NCBI GenBank assembly: GCA_030146285.1
Contig: JASLBZ010000060.1
Location: 1-5,018, forward strand
DNA length: 5,018 nucleotides
Direction: 5' to 3'
DNA from: Neisseriaceae bacterium
GTDB lineage: Bacteria > Pseudomonadota > Gammaproteobacteria > Burkholderiales > Neisseriaceae
The notes beneath the pieces were generated by a model that was not told the origin of the DNA, did not search any database, and saw only the letters and a list, made by a program, of their open reading frames with translations. Positions 1 to 5,018 of the stretch are shown here, piece after piece (the stretch's first letter is position 1; each line of letters begins with the position of its first letter). The translations under genes and the position numbers were made by a program.

Positions 1-1031
1 GCAGCAACATCCAAATACGGAACCAAAAGCATGACCGCTGGATTATTCCCTACAATAGTACTCAATACCGCGCCAGATAGAAACAACGAAAGTGGTTCAT
101 TCAAATTCAAACCCATGTTTTTTAAGTCTGCCAATAATGTTTGTGGTAAACCAGTGGCCGACATGGCAGCATTCACAATAAACAATCCGATAATCAAAAT
201 CAGTAAATTGGTATCCACTTCTTTTAAAACATCTTCTGATGAATTGCTTCGGCTCATCAAGAGTACGGCAGCGGCAGACAATGCCACCAACTCTTGCGGC
301 CAGACATTGGATACAAATGCGACAATAACAGCCGCTGTCACGATTAGCGCTTTCCAAGTTTCTTTTTTATTCAAATCCGGCACCACTACCGACTTTTTTT
401 GTTTAAATTGAATCTGTTGCACTTCAGACAATAACCAACGTTTTCGATACGTCCAAGCAACAACAGCCCATACCAGCACCAAAGACAACAATGCAGGCAA
501 GCCTGCAACTTTTAGCAATCCAGAAAAAGACAAACCTAACTGTTGTGCAGCAATCATATTCTGTGGGCTGCCAATCAAAGTACCAGCTGAACCTGTATTG
601 GCAGCAAAACAAAATGCCAATAAAAAAGGAATTGGATTCAAACCTCGAGCCAAGGTAAGAGAAACCAACAATGGCGTCATGGCAACGACCACAACATCAT
701 TGGTCAGCACAGCAGACAGTGCGCCAGCAATGACAATTAAGATAGCCAATAGCTTAGGTGGAGTAACCTGCAAGGTCGCAATTTTGTGTGCAACCCATGC
801 ATAAAAACCAGACACCACAAATGTTCCTGACACCACCATTAAACCAAACAACAATCCAATAGTCCCGTAGTTAATAGAAGCCCACGCAGCCTCAGGTGAA
901 ATGCTGCCAATGGCCAGCATTGCTAAAGCACCAACCAAAGCTGCACCGGTACGATCAACACGGAAACCAGGCAAACGCCCATATCCCATGGCAATATAAA
1001 CCAGTAAAAATATTATAAGTGTACTGTTCAT
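1..1031 (-). CDS. ArsB/NhaD/SLC13-type membrane permease, C-terminus cut by the window edge
   Basis: The frame is open from the ATG at 1031-1029 to the left edge, giving 343 residues with no stop. The protein is very hydrophobic, with many predicted membrane helices and no signal peptide. Residues 108-120 (VLTNDVVVVAMTP) and 145-160 (NTGSAGTLIGSPQNMI) match the substrate-site signature of the ion transporter superfamily that includes ArsB, NhaD and SLC13 carriers (Asn-Asp in a helix break, then Thr-x-Ile-Gly-x-Pro-x-Asn). A second half begins near residue 228, and STIVGNNPAVMLLVP (324-338) is the inverted-repeat counterpart of the first Asn-Asp motif. Residues 195-225, between the halves, are polar and charged and probably a cytoplasmic linker. 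It should be an inner-membrane, ion-coupled transporter of an anion such as a dicarboxylate, sulfate or arsenite, or an exchanger; the sequence does not decide the substrate. Family members usually have about 400-450 residues, so about a quarter is missing. It diverges from the pilin gene. Fold is confident, substrate unknown. Confidence 0.86.
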   Translation of the reverse strand, partial: MNSTLIIFLLVYIAMGYGRLPGFRVDRTGAALVGALAMLAIGSISPEAAWASINYGTIGLLFGLMVVSGTFVVSGFYAWVAHKIATLQVTPPKLLAILIVIAGALSAVLTNDVVVVAMTPLLVSLTLARGLNPIPFLLAFCFAANTGSAGTLIGSPQNMIAAQQLGLSFSGLLKVAGLPALLSLVLVWAVVAWTYRKRWLLSEVQQIQFKQKKSVVVPDLNKKETWKALIVTAAVIVAFVSNVWPQELVALSAAAVLLMSRSNSSEDVLKEVDTNLLILIIGLFIVNAAMSATGLPQTLLADLKNMGLNLNEPLSLFLSGAVLSTIVGNNPAVMLLVPYLDVA

Positions 1032-1236
1032 GAATCTGTCTTTATATGATAAATCTGATCAAAATTTGTAATCATTGCAACTGGATATAAATGCCTGTTG
1101 GTCTTTTGCTGATGGCTTTGTTTTAAGCTGTCTTTTTGTGTGGATTTTTCAAAATACTTCAAGGTCGTATCCATATCCACCGCCCAGATCAAAAATAAAA
1201 ATCACATGGGCTGATATAAGAATAACCATCACATAC

Positions 1237-1241
1237 AAAGG
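1237..1241 (+). promoter_or_regulatory. Ribosome binding site of the prepilin gene
   Basis: AAAGG lies 7 bases before the ATG at 1249 and decides the start in favour of that ATG over an in-frame ATG at 1075. Its last four bases (AAGG, 1238-1241) can pair with CCTT at 1245-1248 across a 3-base loop, so the site sits in a small potential hairpin right at the start codon. Confidence 0.6.
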
Positions 1242-1248
1242 CAGCCTT

Positions 1249-1794
1249 ATGAAACAACAGTCCGGATTCACATTAATTGAGTTAATGATTGTGATTGCCA
1301 TCATCAGCACATTGGCTGCCATCGCCATGCCAATGTACCAAAATTATGTTATTAAAGCCCAATACACACGAGCCTATCACGAGTTATCTGCCTACAAAGA
1401 TATTTATTCAATGGCAATATTAGAAGGCAAGCAAGCCATCCTACCATCAGTCGTACCTCGCGGAAAAGATGAAAATAAATTTTATCCTATTGGCTTAAGT
1501 GTAGGCACCAACATCTGGAATGAAACCAACACGAACAAAATGAGAACCAATCTAGCCAAGAACATTGGTATTTATGAAGCGAACTACACCAATCCCAAAA
1601 CAGGTTACACACATGAAGAAGGTATTTTTATTATTTTTGGAAACAAGGCCAGCCAAGCCATTGAAAACCAATTCTTTGGCATTTATCGAACAAAAGATGG
1701 TGTTTGGTTTTGTCGTATTACCAAAGAGCCAGACTCTTTGCCCATCAATCCCGATTTGGTTCCTGCAGGCTGCATTGTCAACAATCGTACCTAA
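1249..1794 (+). CDS. Type IV prepilin (PilA/PilE-like pilin subunit)
   Basis: The product is a 181-residue pilin precursor. The leader MKQQSG ends in glycine and is followed by FTLIELMIVIAII, the class III signal: prepilin peptidase should cut after Gly6 and methylate Phe7, and Glu11 is the conserved mature Glu5 needed for assembly. A hydrophobic helix runs to about residue 27, and an amphipathic stretch with Tyr30, Tyr33, Arg41 and Glu45 continues the spine, as in type IVa pilins. The remainder is the globular head. It ends in a Cys155/Cys175 pair with 19 residues between, the expected disulfide-bonded D-region. The mature protein would be 175 residues, slightly longer than common PilA subunits. 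An ATG at 1075 would add 58 residues before the leader, which is incompatible with prepilin processing. The gene stands alone, without other pilus genes nearby. Length and full head favour a major pilin, but a minor pilin or second pilin is possible. Three consecutive in-frame stops (TAA TAA TAG, 1792-1800) end the frame. Confidence 0.93.
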   Translation: MKQQSGFTLIELMIVIAIISTLAAIAMPMYQNYVIKAQYTRAYHELSAYKDIYSMAILEGKQAILPSVVPRGKDENKFYPIGLSVGTNIWNETNTNKMRTNLAKNIGIYEANYTNPKTGYTHEEGIFIIFGNKASQAIENQFFGIYRTKDGVWFCRITKEPDSLPINPDLVPAGCIVNNRT

Positions 1795-1844
1795 TAATAG
1801 CTAAGCAGCATTTTTTGATAAGAGCGAATCTTATTATTGAATAC

Positions 1845-1888
1845 AAAAAGACACCCTCTTGCACACAGAAACATGAGGGTGTCTTTTT
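1845..1888. terminator. Bidirectional intrinsic terminator
   Basis: A perfect 14-bp inverted repeat, AAAAAGACACCCTC at 1845-1858 and GAGGGTGTCTTTTT at 1875-1888, encloses a 16-base loop. The GC-containing core (GACACCCTC) is flanked by A5 on the left and T5 on the right, so a U-tract follows the hairpin on either strand. It lies between the convergent pilin gene and the exported-protein gene and should terminate both, 51 bases after the pilin stop codon and 26 bases after the other gene's stop. Confidence 0.93.
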
Positions 1889-1913
1889 AAGTTTGAAACA
1901 TTATCCATCAATA

Positions 1914-2339
1914 CTATTTGGCCAAGTCACCTTTCAGTGCAACACCAACTACCACCGCACCAGCATGGCATTCATACTCTTTGCGGCTTTTCATGGTTTT
2001 TTTGTCATAGTAGCTCACTAAGTTCACCACTTTGTTGGCATTTTGTTTAACGGCTTGCTCTTGAAACTGTTTCACTGCAGACAAAAATGCCCACTGACAA
2101 GCTACTTCATCCGATTTACCCACACCATTGGTCTTCTTGTTGCTCACCAATCCTGATTTGATAATTTTACCGCCACCAGAAGCAAAAAAAACCTTAATAT
2201 CTGGATTTAAAACCTTGGCTGCATCTTCAGAATTCATTGCATCACTGATAGACAATAAATATTTATCGTCACGTGCCTGTGCAACTGCTACACTTGACAA
2301 TACACCCACTAATAACAATAACTGGCTTAGCTTCTTCAT
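1914..2339 (-). CDS. Small exported protein of unknown function, two conserved-looking cysteines
   Basis: The 141-residue product starts MKKLSQLLLLVGVLSSVAVAQA, a typical Sec signal peptide with a signal peptidase I site after AQA (residues 20-22), leaving a 119-residue periplasmic or secreted protein. There is no lipobox cysteine. The ATG at 2339 is chosen because AGGA (2351-2348) lies 8 bases upstream; an in-frame TTG at 2357 would put that site inside the gene and spoil the signal peptide. The mature part has Cys81 (in VACQWAF) and Cys124 (in EYECHAGA), probably a disulfide. A segment at about 99-111 (QNANKVVNLVSYY) and the end AGAVVVGVALKG resemble short alpha/beta envelope domains. From memory, close relatives occur in Acinetobacter, Neisseria and related bacteria and are sometimes labelled 'excinuclease ATPase subunit'. 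Nothing here supports that label: there is no Walker motif or zinc finger, and the protein is exported. The gene is divergent from the phosphopantetheinyl transferase gene with 31 bp between starts, and ends at the shared terminator. Confidence 0.88.
   Translation of the reverse strand: MKKLSQLLLLVGVLSSVAVAQARDDKYLLSISDAMNSEDAAKVLNPDIKVFFASGGGKIIKSGLVSNKKTNGVGKSDEVACQWAFLSAVKQFQEQAVKQNANKVVNLVSYYDKKTMKSRKEYECHAGAVVVGVALKGDLAK
2294..2322 (+). promoter_or_regulatory. Candidate sigma-70 promoter for the phosphopantetheinyl transferase gene
   Basis: A perfect -35 hexamer TTGACA (2294-2299) is followed after 17 bases by AATAAC (2317-2322), which matches four of six positions of the -10 consensus but lacks the final T. 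Transcription would begin near 2329, giving a leader of about 40 bases. The site lies inside the signal-peptide codons of the divergent exported-protein gene, as expected since only 31 bp separate the two start codons. The assignment rests on consensus matching alone. Confidence 0.33.
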
Positions 2340-2370
2340 TTTATCTATCCTATTCAAATAAAAAATTACT

Positions 2371-3003
2371 TTGACCCAACATCACTTTACCATTTCTTTA
2401 AGTACACCAGACATCGCCAATGACTACCAAGCGGATTTACTGGACTCATGCGATAAGAAGCGTACTATTCAGAACCCAAAACTGCACAACAAACTGGATT
2501 GGCAAGCCAGTCGTGCCTTAAAACAAACATTGCCCAAACAACAGAACAAATACTCTTTAAGTCATAAAAAAGGCCACATTGCGTTGCTCTCAACACACTT
2601 ACAGGCAGCCTGTATTGGAATTGATATTGAGTATTGCCAAAATCGTAATTTTTTGGCACTCAGTCAATTGTGCTGTACACCCAAAGAACAAGAATGGCTA
2701 GCAAAACAACCCAATACCAATACCGCTTTTTATCAATTGTGGACTTTAAAAGAAGCCCTCATCAAAGCCCATCGCGGTCAATTAACAGACATGCCCAAAT
2801 GGTCACTGATTCACAACATACAACAAGGCATTCAATTACCCCCTCATTCAGGGTTACAGGGCTTTAGTACCCAAATCCATGGAGATTGGTTCATTGGTTT
2901 TGTTGTTCCTGAGCATGTCTTGCTGTCTGATTGCCACATTAAGTTGCATGGTTTGTGGTCACACACTTTGATACAATGGCATAGATTCAATCCATGCGTT
3001 TGA
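2371..3003 (+). CDS. 4'-phosphopantetheinyl transferase (Sfp/AcpT-type)
   Basis: The 210-residue protein transfers the 4'-phosphopantetheine arm of coenzyme A to a conserved serine of a carrier protein, making apo-ACP active, in the cytoplasm. The family signatures appear in order: DWQASRAL at 43-50, YSLSHKKG at 61-68 (the Ser-x-Ser-His loop near the CoA phosphate), GIDIE at 83-87 with Asp85 and Glu87 as magnesium ligands, and FYQLWTLKEALIK at 120-132 with the Trp-x-x-Lys-Glu-Ala core, Lys127 and Glu128. About 200 residues is normal for single-copy Sfp-like enzymes of secondary lipid and aryl polyene clusters. The start is unusual: a stop at 2359-2361 limits it, no early ATG exists, and TTG at 2371 is the best candidate although no clear ribosome binding site precedes it. 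Its end overlaps the ketosynthase gene by 17 bp, tail to tail. The likely partner is an acyl carrier protein of the facing operon, by context only. The function is firm, the start less so. Confidence 0.9.
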   Translation: MTQHHFTISLSTPDIANDYQADLLDSCDKKRTIQNPKLHNKLDWQASRALKQTLPKQQNKYSLSHKKGHIALLSTHLQAACIGIDIEYCQNRNFLALSQLCCTPKEQEWLAKQPNTNTAFYQLWTLKEALIKAHRGQLTDMPKWSLIHNIQQGIQLPPHSGLQGFSTQIHGDWFIGFVVPEHVLLSDCHIKLHGLWSHTLIQWHRFNPCV

Positions 3004-4213
3004 AAATCAAAGAACCATTAATACCACCAAAAGCAAAATTATTATTCATCACATATTCGGTCTCTATCAGCCTACTTTCTCCGGCAATGTAATCAACATC
3101 ACCGCAGCGCTCATCAATTTGATTCAGGTTCAGCGTGGGTGCAAACCAGCCTTCATTCATCATTTGAATAGAGAACCAAGACTCTAAAGCACCGCAAGCA
3201 CCCAAAGTATGCCCCAAATAACTTTTTTGTGAGCTTAATGGGACATACCCAATGGCATCGGCTGTCGCTAGCGTTTCTGCAATATCACCTTGCTCAGTAG
3301 CCGTACCATGCCCATTCACATAGCCAATCTGACTGGCAGGAATCTTGGCATCTTTTAATGCCAACTCCATACAGCGACGCATGGTATCTCGATTCGGTCG
3401 CGTCACATGTAAGCCATCACTATTACAACCAAAACCCACAATTTCAGCATATATTTTTGCACCACGGGCTTTGGCCATTTCATATTCTTCTAAAACCAAA
3501 ATTCCAGCACCTTCACCAATCACCAAGCCATCTCGATTCGCATCATAAGGACTAGGCGCTAATTTGGGCTGATCATTTTTCAAACTGGTGGCATACAAAG
3601 AATCAAAAACAAATGCTTCTGACACACACAACTCCTCACCGCCGCCAGCTAACATCATGTCAATCATGCCGTACTTAATGGCCTCATAGGCATATCCAAT
3701 GCCTTGATTCCCTGAGGCACATGCGCTTGAAGTCGGAATCACTCGTCCCGTCAAACCAAAGAAAATCGACAAATTTGCAGCTGTGGTATGCGGCATGATG
3801 CGCACATAGGTGTTGGCATTAAAATGGGTTGAGTCGCCTGTTAGAACCAATTGGCTGATATCACAAATGTCTTTAGGGCTACCCGTAGAAGACCCACACG
3901 CGACGCCCATTCTGCCATCTTTAATGCTCTCGTCTCCCAGCAAGCCTGCATCAGCCAAGGCAGCTTCGGCAGCTTCAACACACATTTGTGAGACAGGGCC
4001 TAAACTTCTCAATTGTTTGCGTGTCCAGTGAGTCGGTGGTGTGTAATTAGGAACAGGAGCAGCTAATTTGGTATTTAACTCTTCATAGCGTTCCCAATCT
4101 GCCATTCGAATGATTTTATTTTCATAACGAAGTAAGCCTTGTTTGATACTGTCCCAATCACGACCTAAAGCACTCACACCACCAATTCCGGTAACCACAA
4201 CGCGTCTCAACAC
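2987..4213 (-). CDS. Beta-ketoacyl-ACP synthase (FabF/KAS II-like), possibly the terminal ketosynthase of an aryl polyene cluster
   Basis: The product (408 residues from GTG) catalyses decarboxylative Claisen condensation of malonyl-ACP with an acyl primer, extending the chain by two carbons. It is full length for the thiolase-fold family. It begins RRVVVTGIGGVSALG. The active-site Cys165 lies in TSSACASGNQGIG, His302 in NGHGTATEQGD and His335 in KSYLGHTLGACGALE, with Lys330 also conserved; this is the Cys-His-His triad, so it is a catalytic ketosynthase and not a chain-length factor lacking the cysteine. The C-terminal FAFGGINGSLIF (about 393-404) is the Phe-x-Phe-Gly-Gly gate. GHGTATEQGD instead of the usual AHGTxTxxND of housekeeping FabF hints at a specialised enzyme. 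The start is ambiguous: GTG at 4213 is 3 bases after GGAGG, while TTG at 4210 is 6 bases after it and overlaps the reductase stop as TTGA. It follows the reductase gene and is its probable partner in the same pathway. Function is sure; pathway is inference. Confidence 0.94.
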   Translation of the reverse strand: MLRRVVVTGIGGVSALGRDWDSIKQGLLRYENKIIRMADWERYEELNTKLAAPVPNYTPPTHWTRKQLRSLGPVSQMCVEAAEAALADAGLLGDESIKDGRMGVACGSSTGSPKDICDISQLVLTGDSTHFNANTYVRIMPHTTAANLSIFFGLTGRVIPTSSACASGNQGIGYAYEAIKYGMIDMMLAGGGEELCVSEAFVFDSLYATSLKNDQPKLAPSPYDANRDGLVIGEGAGILVLEEYEMAKARGAKIYAEIVGFGCNSDGLHVTRPNRDTMRRCMELALKDAKIPASQIGYVNGHGTATEQGDIAETLATADAIGYVPLSSQKSYLGHTLGACGALESWFSIQMMNEGWFAPTLNLNQIDERCGDVDYIAGESRLIETEYVMNNNFAFGGINGSLIFKRMD

Positions 4214-4950
4214 AAACCTCCATTCACCGCTAACACTTGTCTGGTAATATAAGCCGATTTTTCAGACATTAAAAATGCCACTGCATGTGCGACTTCTTTG
4301 GCTTCACCCATTCGATTCATGGGAATGGCTTTAAGAATCTCATCAACAGGCACCCGTTCATCTAAAATCTCAGTCTCGATCAAGCCTGGTGCAACACAGT
4401 TTACTGTGATTTTTCGTTTTGCCAATTCAATTGCTAAGGCTTTTGCAGCACCAATCAATCCAGCTTTAGATGCACTGTAATTGACCTGCCCACGGTTCCC
4501 AACCATGCCTGAGACCGATGCCACGCAAACAATGCGACCTGCTTTGCGTCGTCGAATCATGGGCATCATCACAGGATGCAAAACATTGAAAAAACCATCT
4601 AAATTGGTAGTCAATACAGCGTCCCAGTCATCTTCAGAAAGTGCAGGAAAGGCGTTGTCTCTGGTAATACCAGCATTCAGTACCACGCCATAATAAGCAC
4701 CATGTTTTTCCACATCAGCCGTCAAGACTGTCTTAGCTCCTTCTCGCTGACTCACATCAAACTGCAATAGACGGCATTGACCACCAACTTGTCTAATTTG
4801 CTCAGCAGTCTCGTTAGCATCATTCATTCGAGAACGGCAGTGAATCACGATATCCCAGCCCTCTTGCGCCAACTCAACGGCTATGGCACGGCCAATGCCG
4901 CGACCCGATCCTGTTACCAAAATGGTTTTATTGCTGTCCATGCTATCCAT
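4207..4950 (-). CDS. fabG: 3-oxoacyl-ACP reductase, FabG-like short-chain dehydrogenase
   Basis: The 247-residue protein is a classical SDR that reduces 3-ketoacyl-ACP to 3-hydroxyacyl-ACP with NADPH in the cytoplasm. The Rossmann start TGSGRGIG (13-20) binds the cofactor, Arg17 and Arg39 fit NADPH preference, and NAG (92-94) is present. The catalytic tetrad is Asn116, Ser145, Tyr158 and Lys162 (YSASK at 158-162), and PG at 188-189 begins the substrate loop. Length is normal for FabG (about 245). Two start codons are possible, ATG at 4950 and ATG at 4941, lying in a 9-base near-duplicate (ATGGATAGC/ATGGACAGC); the first overlaps the upstream gene by 8 bases, the second starts one base after its stop. 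Neither has a good ribosome binding site, which suggests coupling to upstream translation. Its stop overlaps the ketosynthase start. It is a FabG-family paralog in an operon with a ketosynthase, so probably dedicated to a special acyl or polyene pathway, corresponding to ApeQ if this is an aryl polyene cluster. Membership of the family is certain, substrate inferred. Confidence 0.93.
   Translation of the reverse strand: MDSMDSNKTILVTGSGRGIGRAIAVELAQEGWDIVIHCRSRMNDANETAEQIRQVGGQCRLLQFDVSQREGAKTVLTADVEKHGAYYGVVLNAGITRDNAFPALSEDDWDAVLTTNLDGFFNVLHPVMMPMIRRRKAGRIVCVASVSGMVGNRGQVNYSASKAGLIGAAKALAIELAKRKITVNCVAPGLIETEILDERVPVDEILKAIPMNRMGEAKEVAHAVAFLMSEKSAYITRQVLAVNGGLC
4217..4221 (-). promoter_or_regulatory. 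Strong Shine-Dalgarno of the ketosynthase gene inside the reductase gene
   Basis: GGAGG on the minus strand is part of the Gly-Gly codons of the reductase's last residues (NGGLC). Spacing is 3 bases to GTG (4213) and 6 bases to TTG (4210). The better spacing and the TTGA stop/start overlap favour TTG, while codon preference favours GTG. Either way translation of the two genes is probably coupled. Confidence 0.65.
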
Positions 4951-5018
4951 TCATTTGTTCTACTGCTTCTTTTGGGCTAAACACATTCAAAGCAGCCTGT
5001 GCTAAAAGCTGGGTTGGC
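4943..5018 (-). CDS. C-terminal 24 codons of an upstream operon gene, unidentified
   Basis: Reading from the right edge on the minus strand, one frame stays open for 24 codons, includes QLLAQAALNVF and ends VEQMNG followed by TAG (4945-4943). The other two forward frames hit stops early. The stop lies inside the first codons of the reductase gene, so the two genes overlap by 8 bases if the reductase starts at 4950. This tight junction supports a real gene in the same operon. The fragment is too short for family assignment; in aryl polyene clusters a hotdog-fold 3-hydroxyacyl-ACP dehydratase gene often precedes the reductase, but nothing in these residues proves that here. Confidence 0.6.
   Translation of the reverse strand, partial: PTQLLAQAALNVFSPKEAVEQMNG

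Noticed and set aside
31..804. Plus-strand and short minus-strand open frames within the permease region
   Set aside because: The minus-strand permease frame is continuous across the whole stretch with two family motifs; the other frames are shadows.
1075..1248. In-frame extension of the pilin frame upstream to an ATG at 1075
   Set aside because: It would put 58 residues before a canonical prepilin leader. The ATG at 1249 has AAAGG at correct spacing and gives a proper six-residue leader.
1032..1248. Search of the divergent gap for sigma-54 or strong sigma-70 promoters of the permease and pilin genes
   Set aside because: No GG-N10-GC sigma-54 core was found. TATAAG at 1215-1220 lacks a matching -35, and on the minus strand TTACAA with ATATAA has 18-base spacing and would lie too close to the permease start to be convincing.
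1817..1835. Small inverted repeat ATAAGA/TCTTAT (1818-1823, 1829-1834) after the pilin stop
   Set aside because: The stem is only 6 AT-rich base pairs and no T tract follows it on either strand, so it is not a terminator; the strong one lies just downstream.
1914..2357. TTG start at 2357 for the exported protein, and an excinuclease function
   Set aside because: The TTG start places the ribosome binding site inside the gene and adds charged residues to a good signal peptide. An exported 141-residue protein without ATPase motifs cannot be an excinuclease subunit.
3345..4031. Plus-strand open frames opposite the ketosynthase gene
   Set aside because: They are low-complexity shadows of a strongly conserved minus-strand enzyme and have no ribosome binding sites or recognisable domains.
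1..5018. CRISPR arrays, tRNA or rRNA genes, insertion sequences, phage genes, neisserial or pasteurellacean DNA uptake words
   Set aside because: No regularly spaced repeats, no transposase or integrase frames and no recognisable tRNA or rRNA segments were seen, and the uptake words GCCGTCTGAA and AAGTGCGGT were not noticed on reading.

Overview
The window looks like chromosomal DNA of a Gram-negative proteobacterium with somewhat AT-leaning coding sequence. Evidence for this is a class III (type IVa) prepilin, a small exported protein with a Sec signal peptide, and a type II fatty-acid-synthase-like gene set of the kind found in aryl polyene clusters. A gammaproteobacterium, possibly of the Moraxellaceae (Acinetobacter-like), would fit, but that placement rests on recalled family resemblance and is an inference. 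No rRNA, tRNA, insertion sequence, phage or CRISPR element was seen.

Layout, left to right. (1) Bases 1-1031, minus strand: the first 343 residues of an ArsB/NhaD/SLC13-type anion permease whose end lies outside the window. (2) A 217-bp divergent gap, then a plus-strand type IV prepilin at 1249-1794, closed by three tandem in-frame stops and followed by a strong bidirectional terminator at 1845-1888. (3) Minus strand 1914-2339: a 141-residue exported protein of unknown function with two cysteines. (4) Only 31 bp from its start codon, the divergent plus-strand gene 2371-3003 encodes a 4'-phosphopantetheinyl transferase that appears to start at TTG. (5) The end of that gene overlaps by 17 bp, tail to tail, a minus-strand operon that enters from the right edge: the last 24 codons of an unidentified gene (5018-4943), an SDR-family 3-oxoacyl-ACP reductase (4950-4207) and a beta-ketoacyl-ACP synthase (4213-2987). 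All three operon genes overlap at their junctions.

How they work together. The reductase and ketosynthase are consecutive type II chain-elongation enzymes, and the phosphopantetheinyl transferase is the type that activates an acyl carrier protein. Ketosynthase, reductase and a dedicated transferase together recall aryl polyene (flexirubin/xanthomonadin-like) clusters, in which a reductase gene followed by a terminal ketosynthase gene is a familiar order. If so, the window covers one end of such a cluster, with carrier protein, dehydratase and other ketosynthase genes lying beyond base 5018. The permease and pilin show no functional tie to it. The exported protein shares the compact divergent region with the transferase, so it may or may not belong to the same system.
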